64,000 nt of DNA from Pyrrhosoma nymphula (lineage: Eukaryota > Arthropoda > Insecta > Odonata > Coenagrionidae). A program made the position numbers and the translations under genes. Each line of letters opens with the position of its first letter. Positions within the stretch are counted from its first letter, which is position 1. Below are positions 10,901-25,900 of this stretch, piece by piece. The notes under the pieces were generated by a model. The model saw only the letters and a list, made by a program, of their open reading frames with translations, was not told the origin of the DNA and searched no databases. Location of the stretch: positions 18,019,501 to 18,083,500 of the forward strand of contig OY754335.1 of assembly GCA_963573305.1 (NCBI GenBank), given 5' to 3'.

Positions 10901-13900
10901 TTTGGGTAGCTCAAGGGTGTTAGAAGCATAAGGTAAGTTAAAACAAAAAAAAATGAAGGATGCCCGTGAATTTTCACTTTGGAGGGGGCGGTCACCAAAG
11001 ACTTTGTAGATGGGTAGGACGCCCTCGGAATAAGGATATAGAGCTACCCAGGCTAACAAGGAAAATAACAAAGAAAATAAAGAAAAAATATCCTTTCATG
11101 ATCTTTTAGGAATCAATTGGTAGCTTTACCAATTGAGCGACAGGTCGTGTTAAAATTCCTAGTGTATGGCGAATATTTACCACTCGGACACGACCGTCCT
11201 GACCTGGAAATGTTTTCATCACTCTCCCCAATCTCCATTGCTGAGAAGGGGACTTATCACTTCGAATCAGTACTAAATCTCCCACGTCTAATTGCCTCTG
11301 ATCTTTAAACCACTTTGACCGGGTCTGTAACGTGTGTAAATACTCCTTAGACCACCTCTGCCAGAAGTGTTGAGCTATTTGCCTCACAAGTTGCCAGCGA
11401 GATAACCTACTACTGTTCAATTCTGTTATATCAGACTCTGGCGTGCTAAGGAGCGGTGCACCTATCAAAAAATGGCCTGGAGTCAGTGCTTCCAACTCAT
11501 TTGGATTGTTTGAGAGAGCCGTAAGAGGCCGCGAGTTGAGTGTGGCTTCAACTCGGGCGAACACAGTTGTCAGCTCTTCAAAGGTCAACGAACGTTCCCC
11601 TATTATTCTGCGCAAAACATTCTTGGCAGTTTTGATATTGGCCTCCCACAAACCTCCAAAATGTGGAGCAGCCGGGGGGTTAAAATGCCACGTAATGTGT
11701 CTGCTTACGAGTACCTCAGTAATATTGTCCTTGAGGAAAATATTGTGAAATTGTTTGTTTACCCCCATTAGATATCGGCTGGCTCCCTTAAAATTAGTTC
11801 CACAGTCAGAATATACGTGAGAGCATAATCCACGTCGCGAAACAAATCTGTCAAGAGCAGCTAAAAATGCATCAGTTGACAAGTTGGACACGACTTCAAG
11901 GTGACAGGCCTTAGTGGCAAAGCAAACAAATAAACACAAGTAAGCTTTAGAAGTTTTGGCATTTTTTCTAATGGATTCCTTTATATAGAAAGGACCACCA
12001 AAATCTACTCCCGTGTGGTAAAAAGGACGACTGGGTCGTACTCTCGAAGATGGAAGGTCACCCATTAGCGGGTACGTAGGTGTGGCTCGTAGCTTGAAAC
12101 ATACAAGGCATTTATAAACGCGCGTCCTGACAGCTTGTTTGGCAGAAACGATCCAATACTTTTGAGAGAGCAAATTCACAAGGGTGGTGGAATTTGCATG
12201 ATTATACGCCCTATGGTAATGATCTATGATTAGATTAGTCAATGTAGAGCTTTTTGGAAGCAACAATGGGTGCATCTTAGCGTAGTCCAAACATGAATGC
12301 TTTAATCTGCCGCCCACCCTAAGGCAATCGTGGGCATCGATAAACGGAGCTAATCTTAGAAGAGTAGTAGAACAAGGCAAACCCCGTTTTATTTGTTTAA
12401 TATCGCGTTCATAGAAAAACATTTGCGTCGCACGAACGCACGCTATTAAGGCATCAGAAAGTTCTGATAAACTCAATTTGCCTGTAGGAACCTGTTTCCG
12501 TTTGAGATAGGCAACGTATCGCAAACAATAGGCCATTACTCTCTGTAGCCGTGGCAACGAAGAAAACCTATCAATGAAAGACAAATCCATTGGTATGGTG
12601 GTATGAAACATTACAACAGGCCTACAGGGTTTTAATTCAGGCACTTGGCTATGATCGATGTTCTCCAGAGAAATTATTTCCCATTGTTTACAAGGATAAG
12701 ATACCCGGGAGGGACCATTCCACCACAAATTATGTGCTATTAGCTGTGATGGCAATACACCACGACTAGCACAATCTGCAGGGTTACATTTCGTAGATAC
12801 ATGATTCCAAGTTATTCCAACCGTAGAATCAATAATACGTGCTACCCTATGGCACACAAATGTTTTAAGTAAATGCTGAGGTGTTTTCAACCAAGATAAT
12901 ACCACGGTAGAGTCACTCCAAGCATGAACTGAGGAGATAGTAATACATTTAGATAATGGATGAAAAACATGCTCAATTAATGTTGTTAGCAAGACAGCAC
13001 CAAGTAGTTTCAGCCTTGGAATGGAGACCGTTTTAATGGGTGCTACCCTCGTTTTGGCCACGAGTAGAGATACGTGACCTTGCATGTCGAGTTTTCCACT
13101 ACGCAAATAAACAACAGCGGAATAGCCCTTCTCCGAAGCATCACAAAATGCCATGAGATGATACTCCCCAATCATGCCGCCCGATAAGTTTGCAGACACA
13201 AACCTTTTAATTTTGACCTCCGACAAATAAGGGAGCTGACTAACAAAATCATTCCAAATTTTCAATAACTGAGGTGGAATAGGGTCATCCCAACCTAAGT
13301 TAAGTTTCCACAATTCCTGCATCAAATGTTTGGCCCAAAAAAGAAAATCATTTAATGACTTTCCTGAACTGGATGTTGAGGACCCATCAAACACTACTCG
13401 CACCTTGGTGGTAGTACTAAAAGGTTTCACCACTGCATGGTGGGGGATATAATACTTCCCCGATCCCCATTTTGAAGGTGACATATGTTCAAGATTCAAG
13501 TATTCCTCCAAGAAGGCTGTATATTCAGCATGTAGTTCACCATGCTGTTTGAATTTACGCTCTAAGTTCGTAAATCTCCTGATAGCTTGAATTTGTGAGT
13601 CCCCCAGGGACAGAGAGAGATCATAGTCTTTTAGTAGCAACGGTACCACATAACTTCCATCAGGATTTCGATAATGTAACGTTCTGAATTGCTCCTCAGC
13701 GATTTTATCTTCAAGTGAGACATTAGGAAGTGTAGGCAATTCCTCAATTCTCCAAAAATTCTGTATAGATTCACTCAGGTCATTGTCAACAGAGGTGAAG
13801 CAACTGATCACATTTGAACTTTGATTCGTTGTTCTTGATGCGAGTGGACCCAAAAGAATATAACCGAAAACTGAAGGCCATGCACTAGGGAGACCCTTTT

Positions 13901-16900
13901 CACGCAGTATGTGACCTTCAGTCATAATTTCTGAATATAAGTCAGCGCCAAGCAAGAAATTAATAGGCCATGAATTGTAAAATTTAGGATCCGCTAAATC
14001 CAACGAGGAAAATTTTTCACGAACAGAGACAGGGATTGTAAAGCAAGGCTGATTAGAGGTTATTTTGGGAATGACGATAGCAGATACCCGTATTTCCTTG
14101 TCACTATTGCGTGGCTTCATTACAAATGACGTAACACCTTGAGTAGTACACACAGGGGTACCTGATAAACCTACACAGTTAAGGCTCATCTTTTTTCGAA
14201 GCAGCCCTAATCTCTGTTGGCACTCGGTGGTTATAAAGCTAGCCTGCGATGCGGGATCAATTATCATTCTAATAGGTTCTAAGGTTCCATGAGATGTCTT
14301 GACTAATGCCAAAGCAGTGCCTAATAGAACAGAAGGATGTTTAGATTCAGACTCCGCCATGCAAGACATTGAGCTCACTACTGGATTAGTTGATTTGAAA
14401 GAAAGAGTACTTTCATCAGAGACGTCTTTCGAAGCCCCGTTGGTACATGAATGCTTCGGTGCTTGGTTAACTTCTTCAGAATTCGGCTTTAAACCTTGAA
14501 CAGAATTCCCGTTTACACACAATAATGAATGATGCCTACGAGAGCAGTACCTGCACCTGTATTTAGACTTACAGTCGAGTGATTTATGAACACTTGCTAG
14601 GCAATTAAAGCAAATGCCTTGAGATTTGATAAAGTCCTTACGTTGAGCCACATTAAATGCATTAAATTTCGGGCATTGATAAAGTCTATGTTGTGCCACA
14701 CAAAGCTGACATTTAATTTTGTGTTCACGTTCAGGTTGAGATGTAGCAATTAATGAAGTTTTTTGCGTCATCCCTTTAGCCACGTAAGAATTCTTGACAA
14801 GCTCAGACTTAATTTGCTTGCACCCTGATGTCCTTAAAATATTGACGTACTTACGCCCAAATTCTAAAAGACGTACAATTGAAGGAAAATCCACCCCATT
14901 ATTTTCTATCTCAAACTGCCTTTTGATAGATTTGTCTAGAGCTTTAGAGGCTATGTAAAACAAAATAAATTCGGATAGATTTGGAATTTTCATTGCATTT
15001 AATGCGTTTACATTTTCCGAGAAAATATCGAAAAAATTCTGCAACGAATCAACCGAATCATTATTGATCCGTATACTGAATAATTTATCTAGATAGTGAC
15101 AAGCAAACAACCTCTTATTTTCGTATTGTTGAACTAGTGTCTGCCATGCAATAAAGTAATTGTCTGAAATTATGGGTATGCTAGAAACTACAGCCAATGC
15201 TTGACCCTTTAGGCTCGATAAAAGATAATGATACTTTTCAATGTCAGATAAAGTTTTATTTGAATCAATTAGGCTCGTAAATACATCAGAAAATTGCTTA
15301 AAGTTGGCCAAATTGCCATCAAAAGACGGAATACTAATTGTCGGTAGACGCGTTGAGGAAGAGAAAATAGGTTGACCTTCCCGAACAGTAACAGGAGATT
15401 CCTTCGTTAATTGACTCGCGATAGCATTGATTTTGTGATAATGGCATTCAACGCGCTCCTCAACCTCGCTTTCAGACGCATCCACGTCTAAATTCAAGTC
15501 AAATGCCAACTCACGCAATTCGTTCGTCATCGTGATAAAGGACTTAAAATCATCTGGCAAAGCCGAAACACGACTTAAGAATACTGGTAACTCTTCCCTT
15601 TGCGATAAAATCGTAGTTGACATCAAGTACAGTCGCTCAATTGTCCGAATGACTGAGTCACGTCTACTTTTCGTAACGGCATAGTTACGTTTTAATACGC
15701 GAATAGCTCTTAAATCATTTACTAAACTACTTTCTTGTTCACTATCTCCCTCAAGAGGCATGATAACGTCAATTTTAGCAAACAAAAACAACTAAACACT
15801 AGAAAAATTAGAAACTTGACTTAAAGAGTAAGAGATAGATACACACCTTCACACTGAGATAGATTGACGCGTAATAAAGATAGAACGAGCACCTGCACAA
15901 ATAGCTACTGTCAAATCACAATGCAATTTACTGACAAAGAAACTGAAATGCTAAGCAAAAGCCTTTCCCAAGATAAGTAAGTAAGCCATACAAGATAAAT
16001 TCACTCCGAATTCAATATCCGGCCCGAAGGACCAAAAACAATGTCCTCTCTTTTCGCCTCGATTGGCCAAAGGTGAGAGAAAAGATAAATTGGTTGAATC
16101 ACTAAAAAGACATAGAAGTGGACTGTAAGATCTATGGCCAAAAGCAATGCATGACTTACCGAATAGAACGTTGAAAAATAACTGCAGGTGCGGTGAGGTG
16201 TCTTGAAGTCTGATGGTATGTCGACGGCAATCAGATCGGAACTGCACACGCACTCACGCATGCACACACACACCAAAAAAAAACAAAAGAAAAAACTCCA
16301 CGATACGCGGACGCGGTCATGGCATGCATTGCCCTCTTGTGGCCATAGAGGAAAAACAAAGATTGGCGCGAATACGAAACAAGTGTATACATAATATACC
16401 CTCCAATACAGTAGAGCACCAATTATCCGTAGTAATGGAGGGAGAAGCCCAATCGGATAATTGAATGTGATGGATAATCCATTCATGTTCAGTTTCGAGG
16501 CAGTTGTGGTTTGGTGTCAGCGCCATGCTTTCTCAAAGTCTTTCGTTCGTATTGCATTGAAATACTTGTTTTTTCTACAATTTTGTTTATCGGGTGATCA
16601 TTAACTTCTCAAAAATATTATGTATATATTATGAAGGTTTCTCACAGGATATGGCCAGTAATTTTGATGCGTATCATTTTACAAATAATCCTGACTTGAG
16701 CAATTATCTACAAAATGTTTTAAAAAATCTATCACTTTTTTGTGCTATGTATTTTATTTATTATGTCCATCCTAATTTACCTAGCACACTAAATGTCTGG
16801 TACAGAGGGGTCAATGTCCTGTTTCAAGAATGCATCAACGTTTTTGCTTATTGCAGTGCAAGTTGTAGAAAAACCCAATTCTGAATAGTTTTTCTTCCTC

Positions 16901-19900
16901 ATCTCTTTTGCAGTCATCTGCACAATAAACTAGTCTTCGCAGTTGTGGTGGTGGAGCTGCATCAATTATTTTTATGAAGGAAACTTAGAAAATAGAAAAC
17001 AGCCGTGGAAGCATATTAACCTTGCTGACCCGGGTCATGCAAACACTGAGCAGTCAGAGGATTCTCTATAATGAAGCACTGTCATGTGCATAATTGAATA
17101 GCCTGCTGCACGGAAACCTATAGCGAGGGCAAAATGTAGCAATTTTGTAGACTTGAACGTGGCTGCAGGCTGCGAGTGCAAACAGAAGCGGTAGTAGGAG
17201 TGGGATGGAAAAAAAGTAGGGGAGGGGTTGTTGAGGGACCGATCGTCAAATATTCCAATGGTCAGTTGATTGATAGTCGGATAATTGGCACTCTATTATA
17301 TATAGGTGAACTCGAGACTGTTGCTACATTATTGGCCCAATTCAATCTTGAAAAAGATTCTTGATTTTTTCCTGTCATCCTTGCAGAATCACTTCCTAAT
17401 TAGATTAAAACCATTCTTCTGATTGAAATCTTATTTTTTTAATTTGTAGTGTTGCATATTACACCCAGATGTTATGCTTACTTAAATAAATTTTGTGTAG
17501 CCCATTGTTTTCAATTCTATCCTGGGTCAACAGTTGTTCATGGCTATGCAATTTTGAAATAAGCTAGACCCCTCAGTTGGTACTGTAATGGGAATATAGA
17601 TAGCTATGAATGATTGTGAGTTGATTGCGTTCCATTTTATCGATTGCCATTTCATTTCTAAACTCCCCTGAAAATATTTTGCTTTCCTCCTATTGTGATG
17701 ATCTTCAACTTTTTTCATTTCTAATTCCTTGTATTTTTTTATTATTTTAGCAGGCAATGTTGATTATAAACTTGCTCTGTTTATCTAAAGCTGAAATCCC
17801 CTGAAGTAGCTTTACACTCTTTATCAGGGCTTGAAAAAATCTTATGGAGAAGCTTAACTTGTAATACTTAGCACTTACCTAGATTACATATTTAACAAAT
17901 CTTGCAGATATCTAAGTCTTTGGTGCTGTAAATTATTTTTTCCAAGATACATTTTTCACGATGAAATTATTTTGCACTGTTCATGCTTATCACAAAATAT
18001 CAATCACTCATTGACTCAATTTATTTTTGTCTTTTATGTAATCACAATTTTTTCCTGTCAAATGTGCTACGGTTAACATTGCTGCATACACCAGTATACT
18101 TAAAGAAAACAAAGCTAAATTATTTGCGATATATTACTTCAAATGCTCTTTCAGTTGATTCAGAGATTTTTTTCAAATAGATAAGGTTATTGTGTTGAAC
18201 AGATTTAGCTAAAGGGTCCCACGTGAGATGTACAGTACTGTTGGATATATTTTATTACAACTTGGCATGCATGTGGGTAGTCAGCACCTTTTTCTCTATT
18301 CTTTATCACAGTTTGTTTTGTGTCATTCAGCTCGTAACACATTGTTATAGCTGTGAAAGTATTATCGTGCCATGTCAATTTCGTAGTTCTGTATTTATTG
18401 ATGTCATCCCAGATAATAATAATAAATTTCTAATAAATTTTCACTGCCAACAAGGCACCTTTGCATCAAAGAGCTAAATGATGATATAATTTTTAAAAAT
18501 TTTGTTGCTCCTTAAGTATTGATAATTCTGTAAAAGAAACCCTTAAATGTGGTGCTCTAATGTGGTTATTTTAGGGGAAATTTCAGCATTTAATGTTTGA
18601 AATCAAGTAGCTATTTAACACTGAACGTGACTTCTCATAATATGTTTCTCTTTCCTTTTTTTTATTCTTCCGTTACATAAAATGAGACTACAGACGTCCT
18701 TCTGTTGCAAGGTATGCTAGTACCTTCAATCACTTTTCAATGGCCTGATCTGATTTAAAATCCTTACATATCCTTTTTAATGAAAAGTAAAAATTTAAAA
18801 CCCTTACTTGTTAACATAATTATTAAAGGAAATAATATATTAATTATCTAATTTAATAATAATAAAAAAAATAATTATTAGCTTTCCCTTGTTACTTTGT
18901 TTCATTTAATTTTTATCATTTACTATGATGATTTATTTTAAGTTTTAAATAACAATGAATCATTGTATTGATGAACTTAAGTATTCAAAGATAACTTGGT
19001 GAAATCTATTTTCTTGGTTTTGATGTTTTCAAACAATGTACTACCCATATACACATGCCCATTCTTGATAGTGTGGACTTAAACATGAATGTGAACGTAT
19101 CTGGTTACTGTTTTCGTGGTGCATTACTTCTTATCATCTTGTGCTGTGGTGTTTTAAGACATTTATTAACTAAGGTGTCAACAGCATGGTTTTAAAAATC
19201 TCCACGTTTGGAAATGTGAATAAATTTGGATTTTGCATAAGCTTTGATGTGCTTATGTATTCTTGTGTATGATTTTGAACTGCTTTCATCTCGCCCATTT
19301 TTCTTGATGTTATTTCTCATTCTTGCCTTACCTGGGATATTGTTTGAGATGTGAATGCAAATTGGTGATTAGTTTTCTTTTAATAAAATGATCTTATTCA
19401 AGGTATTCACATTGTAATTATTTAGTCAAATATTTCAGTTGCTGGAATCTTTTTGTGAGGACTTAGTATTTTTATTAAGTAGACAATCATCTAGTACTCC
19501 AAATAAATCATTTGACCATTTTTTCGCTTAATGATGGAGACTTAGCCCTAAATCATGGCTGCCACTTAAACATGAATCTGTAAATTATTCTTCCTGATGC
19601 CTTTGTGCTACTTCATCATGCGTGTATTTGTACATATTACTTGATTGGAGCATATTTCCTTTGTGGAGAGAATTATTTTATAGCATGAGAGCTTGGTCCT
19701 AACATTGCATGGGCCGTTTGCAGAATCTTTCGCCCAGAATGTCTATGTGTGAGCAACTTTTTCAGGTTTTCCTTTATGTTAATACGAAAATCCATTGTAT
19801 TGTTGGATGACTTACCTTGGCAAATAGAGGTAAAAACATAATTACTATTCTGAGAGGGTGTTTTGCAAAGACAAAACTTAGGGTTGCTGAAGATGCTCTG

Positions 19901-22900
19901 GACAAAGTTCTCTTAGTTGAATAGTTCATTAAGAATATTGCTCAGACTTTGAAATGAAAGAAAATCATTGTTGTGGATGAATTTAGCTTTCTCAAATGCC
20001 CCATTATTTCTAATGTTTCGCCTGAATAATTTGTAAAAATTTCATTTCTCAGCTCTCTTTCTCTAGATGGGGATTGAATACTTTTGAAATATCTTAAAAG
20101 GTTGGCAGTTGTATTGGCTTACCCTGTCTGTAGTATCTGTATTTAGAGCATTTTCAAGTATTTTCTAGTCAACTCTTGAATGGGCTCCATCAATTTCCTT
20201 GGTTTATTCATAGATTCTTCAATGTAACCCTAAATTCTACCAATTCCTCTTCTGTTTCATTCTTCTTCTTTTTCTCAGTTGGCCAAATCCAATTCATTTT
20301 GTTCTTTGTAGCTTTTAATGTAACATTTTTCTTTCTTGCTATCTTTAATTTTCCCTAAGTACCATATATCTTTTGAGTAATAGTCGATGTTTGCGTAAGT
20401 TGAAGTCTTCTTTAGGGCTGAAAATATTGACTAAAATCCGTGACTTTGAGTGTAAGTCGAGGCGTAAAAATTCCTGAATTTCCTACTTCATTATTGGATC
20501 ATACGATTTTTGTACTATAAAATTGGCCTTGTGGAATGCATTAATTTTGAAAAACGAAAGTACTAATAAGTGTATTTGTCAGTGGTAGGCCAAAATATGA
20601 AACTTTGAATGTAAATTTAACACATTTCTTGGTAAATTTCTCTGTGGCTTATCAGATATAGAGATATCCCATTTTATGCACCTGATATGCCCAAATATTC
20701 TTCAAAAGTCGTCTTATTTAATGACTATACTATAAGTCAAAGGTAGACTTTCATTTTCCAAAAAAGGAAGAAATTTATTGATTTGTACTCAAGTGTATAC
20801 AGTAGTTAATGGATGGACCATGTGGTAGCATTGTTCACCCTACCAAGCATTAAATTCTGTTTCAAATGGCATAAATTTAGATTGCATGACCGTCAATCTT
20901 CTAAGGATGAATTTTCAATGCTACCTGTTCATTTGGTGAGGGTTAATGTGTAAGCATACTTGAGGACAGAGTGAAGGTGATGATGTTATTTCTAATTTTT
21001 ACTTTTCTCTTAAAAGAAGAGCGGAAGAATGGAATTGGTAGGAAGAATGTGCTCAGGAGATACATTATATAGGAATGTTAGTTTTGTATCTAGGTTAGCT
21101 GGTTGATAATTTAAAAAATATCTATATATGGCTTCACTGTGTTCAGAGACTCCCTAGGCTCAGTTATATCCTAAACATGAATTTGTTAATGGAAATTTTC
21201 TTTGTGTGCTGTTAATTATTCTCTAGTTTTCCATTGTGATTAAAGCATATTTAAGATGAATTTCCAAGATTATCAGCGAGCTTACATGAACCTCCACAGA
21301 AATGTGCCATATTGTTACAATTCACTGCTATTTCTTATAGCAATTCAAGTCTTGAAAGAGAGAGGGACTCGGATGAAGAAAGTGTGGCCACAGGATCCAT
21401 AGACACGTGCAGTTTGAGGCCTCCATCTCCATCTGCATCATCCATTGCACCCTCCTCCGTGGGTTCCATTGATGCATCCATAATGTCCCATGATGGTCTC
21501 TCTGCGGCAATAGGTGCAAGAAGTGAGAGATCAGTTGATGATGAGCAAGGAGAATCTACCGGTCGGAAGCGTGGGTAAGCGTTTGTCATTTGCTGCAAAT
21601 TTTGTATACTTTTCTGCATTCATAAAGGTAATTCAAGATGGAGTTATCATATTCATAGATTTATGAAGGGATGATGGCACCCTGACAAATATTTTCCATG
21701 AATCTTTTTTAGCATTCTGATATATTTTTAAATTTTCCAATTCATAAATATTTCAGCTCTAATTTGGAACTCGGTGTAATGTTATTAACAGTATCTGTAT
21801 GGCAGTGGTGCATATTCTCTTTATCAAGGGGTAAAGAGATGTCCAAGATGGCGACTGATAGTGATCGTTGTAATAGTTGCTCCAAATTATTTGACGAAAA
21901 TAGGCCGTAACTTGGTCTACAGATGCAAAAATTGTGAAGCTCTATCGTACTGCCATTTTCTCGATGTAAACACCAGGTTGAATAAATTATTAAACAGTCA
22001 TTCTGATCGCCATGGAATGATTGAGGATCTAGCAAAAATGCTAATCGTGTGTAGTTACACAATTTTTGCTCAAAATATGCAAATTGAGCAACTTAAAAAT
22101 GATTTGCGCCTATCAAGAGACATCAGTGGTGGAGTTCCAGTTTTCGTCCAAAAGCCGACGAAATCGGTATCATTTGCTGAGAGATCTTCATTCAGCAACC
22201 AAGATGCAATGACGAACAACAAGATTCTTTATTCCTCTATGGTTAGATATGATTATTCATCAAATTCAGTGAATAATACTCATCGTGAATCGCCGTCTCA
22301 TAAGACGACATTGCAGCCAACCGAATCTTTGGAGCAGGCCCCTCGCGACAAGCCGACACTGAAAGAACCAATGCCGCTTGACAGCAACGACTCACCAAGT
22401 GTGAATTTAAAAGCTTCAAAAGAAGACATCGTTATTTCTTCCAATTCTGATAACGGATGTCATTCTTAACTTCCAAACACCGGTGATTGACATAATAGCC
22501 CTATGGGTAGCCAAGATAGCGATACAGGTTTTTCTGATTACCAAAGAAAACAACGATGTACATCCTGTAAAATTATCGGCACCGGCCCTATCAACGTGGT
22601 GGGAAGTGGTCTGTGACCAGGAAAGTTTATCCGGCACTATTACGTCGGATGCCTCCATCCAGATACATCAAGTGATAAAGTTTTACACCATTTAAAAGTG
22701 AATTAAAACATTGAGTGCACAAGTTGCGATAAAGTGCAACGCAAAAGTGTATTTTGTGCTTTTAAAGTAAAAAAAAATGTTATATAATTGTAGTCATGTA
22801 AGAATTTTTTTTCTGCTGGGGAAATTGTGATGCTCTGAATATTAGTGCTTTGGGTTGTAAGGTAGTAAGATAGTGGAGTTTAATTGATGTAGGCAAAGTT

Positions 22901-25900
22901 TCTGCCTATCTATTATCTTATTGTGCTTTTCCAATGGCCAGCTTGGACATCCAAAACAAAATAATAATAATTTATTAGTTTCGTTCAATCATGGTACATG
23001 ACATTGAAACAAGTCAAAATAATACAAAACAATAATTCAGCGATAGTACACAGATAATACATAGGTATTTGATATGAATAAGTATAAAATACAATATAAA
23101 AGTTCCCTTATGCAAATCATCCTTTAGAAATTCTTATACTGTATAGTAAGTAGGCTTTACTAATTATAAATACAGGGTCTGTTCAATAAGTATCGGGACT
23201 GGTTTCAAAAATCAAATTTTATTGAAGTTATCATTACAATTACTTAATAATCTTCAAAATACATTCCTCCTGCATCGATGCACTTAGTTCAGCGCATCTG
23301 CCGCTTGTGAGCCTTTGTCGTCGCCGCTTGAACCGCCTCGATGGAGTCGAACCGATATCATTTGAGCTCCCTTTTTATTCGCGGAAACAAGAAAAAGTCA
23401 GGTGGAGCCAGGTCAGGGCTGAAGGGGGATAAGGCAACGTTGCCACACCAAATTTAGTCAGCATCTGCCGCACAACAATCGCACCGTGGCACGGCGCGTT
23501 GTCATGGTGAAGTTTCCAATTCTTCGCAATGGCTGGTCGCACGCGCATTACGCGAGTTCGCAGGCATGTCAGTACTTGCACGTAAAATGTAGCATTTACA
23601 GTCGTTCCAGTAGGCACAAACTCCTTGTGAACAATGTCACGTTGGTCGAAAAAAACAATCAGCATGGTTTTGATTTTGGATTTGACATCCGAGCTTTTTT
23701 CGGACGCGGGGACTCCTGCGTGTGCCATTCTGAACTTTGACATTTTGTTTCCGGGTCGTACTGGAACACCTACGTTTCATTGCCGGTAATAACGTTGTCG
23801 AGAAAATCTTCATCTTCCTGGACGCAGTCCAAAATTTCTTCCAAAATTTCCACCCGCGACAGTTTTTGTTCCCCACTCAAGACTTTCGGCACCAGCTTCG
23901 CGCACACTTTCCTCATCGCAAGATCCTCTGTGACAATGGTGTGGGCGGTTCCGACTGAAAGGCCGGTCTCCTCACTGATACGGGCGATGGTTAAACGCCT
24001 GTCAGAGTCCAAAACTTTTTTCACTTTGGCCACCTGAGCATCGGTTCGAGCGGTTGTCGGGCGTCCGATGCAGTGCTCGTCTTCAACGAGCTCCTGGCCG
24101 TCCTTAAAAATTTTGTGCCACTCAAAAACTCTTGTGCGGCTTAAGGCATCATCCCCATAAGCCTGTTTAATGAGTTCAAGGGTCTCCAACGCGGATTTCC
24201 TGAGTTTAACGCAAAACTTCACAGCATAGCACAGCTCGACGGTGCGCTCCATAGTGGCGCGACGACACCACAAAAAATCACATGTCACAAAAATCCACCT
24301 CCTGTCTCAATGCATGCCCGGAGGCGACTGAACTAAAGTGCGCCTGAGTGGTGGGGGACCCCTCTACTGAGCTGACCGGTCGGACGCCCATCCGCCATTT
24401 AGTTTAGGCTACAGCGAACCAGTCCCAATACTTATTGAACGGACCCTGTATCTCCCCGACTTTCACTTTGAAAATATTCATGGAAGTTATGGCCTTAATG
24501 TTATTAAGCAAAAGCGATAAAGGGTGCTTCTTTTCGAACTCCTGGCAGAGCCATTTTCATGCATGCACGAAAATACTTACCCTGCAGTTTATTGTTTGTT
24601 AAGGTATCATTTAGGTACACAACATACATATCAAATGACAAGAACAAAGTATAGGTATACAAGAAATATGAAAAAAAGAAAATGGAGGTAGTATTTTCAT
24701 GAGATTAGGAACCATTCAAAAATGAGCTTAGGCTATAAAATACTTTGTTTATTAGAAAAGTCTTCAGGGACTATTTAAATTGTGTGATTGGGGATATACT
24801 TTTTATATCCGGAGGAAGTCTGTTATATATGATGGGGCCTTTTTGGCTTTTTGACTGGTTATAATCCGGGATATGGATGTCCATTTTGTGTGTGGTGTTG
24901 TAGTGGTGGAAGTCGCTATTTGCTGGAAACAGATCTGGGTGCTGCCTAATGAAAACTGCACAGTTTAAAATGAACAGAGATGGAAGGGTTAAGATTCCTA
25001 ATGTTTTGAATAGAGGCTGTCCAGGACTGCGATAGGGAACCCGACACATAGCTTTCAAAGCTTACTTTTGGTGTGAGAAAGCTTTGGTAGCATAGGATGA
25101 GTTTCCCCAGAAGATGATGCCATAAGTTAAGTGGGATTCTATGAAAATACTTCTTTTAAGCTTTCTTCTTCTGGTATCCTTCCATTTACATATTTGCAAG
25201 AAGTTCTGCAACACTTTTTCAGAGTTTAAAAAATGTCATATTTCCAGGAAAAGTTGGTGTGTCCATATTTGTTTTTATGACAATTAATGTGATTGAAAGT
25301 TGCCTTAGTTGAAATATTTTTGTGTCAACTTGGTTAGTGTCTACTCAGTTCCAAATTATCTATATCAGTAATGCATATTTCTCGAGTTCATGGTTGCATC
25401 ACCATGAGGAAGGGTAGAAGTTTTTTTTATGAAAAGCCATCAATATCTCCCAAGTAATCATTGAAGAAGATGTTACATAATTCACTGTACACAATGATCT
25501 GGTATTCACTTCCCTTCATCATATGAATAATTGTAATTGATCTTTAGTGATGAAATAAAATGTGCGATTTTCCACAATATAAAATTAACCAGTGGTTTCA
25601 GTGTTTATACACATCATCTTCAGGTACTGTTAGGAAATTTTAGGTATATTGTGGAAAATTGCATGGTTTTTTATTTCATCATGTATAAATTAAATGCAAT
25701 TTTACTAAAATCTTCTGATTTCATATGATCTTCAGTGGTTCTCATTATGCCACGCATATCTTGCAAGAAAATGATTGAGTTTATTGCTGTTTAAAATGGA
25801 TACAGGTGAAAGTTTGGCCAGGGAACTTGACCATCTTATTCTCTTCAAACCACATTGAAAAGATCAAAGGAAAATGCATCAAGTCCTATTGCATCAAGAC

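Larger units (their letters stand above)
10434..16381 (-). mobile_element. BEL/Pao LTR retrotransposon, recent insertion, RT-deleted
   Basis: 5948 bp on the minus strand inside WDR44 intron 1, flanked by AGTG (10430-10433 and 16382-16385). Two 340-bp LTRs appear identical base for base, so the insertion is young. In element orientation the 5' LTR is the right-hand one. After it come a leader starting TTGGTCCTTCGGGCCGG (likely primer-binding region), one gag-pol open frame, about 330 bases of 3' sequence with a purine-rich GGTGGGCGG next to the LTR, and the 3' LTR. Confidence 0.95.
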
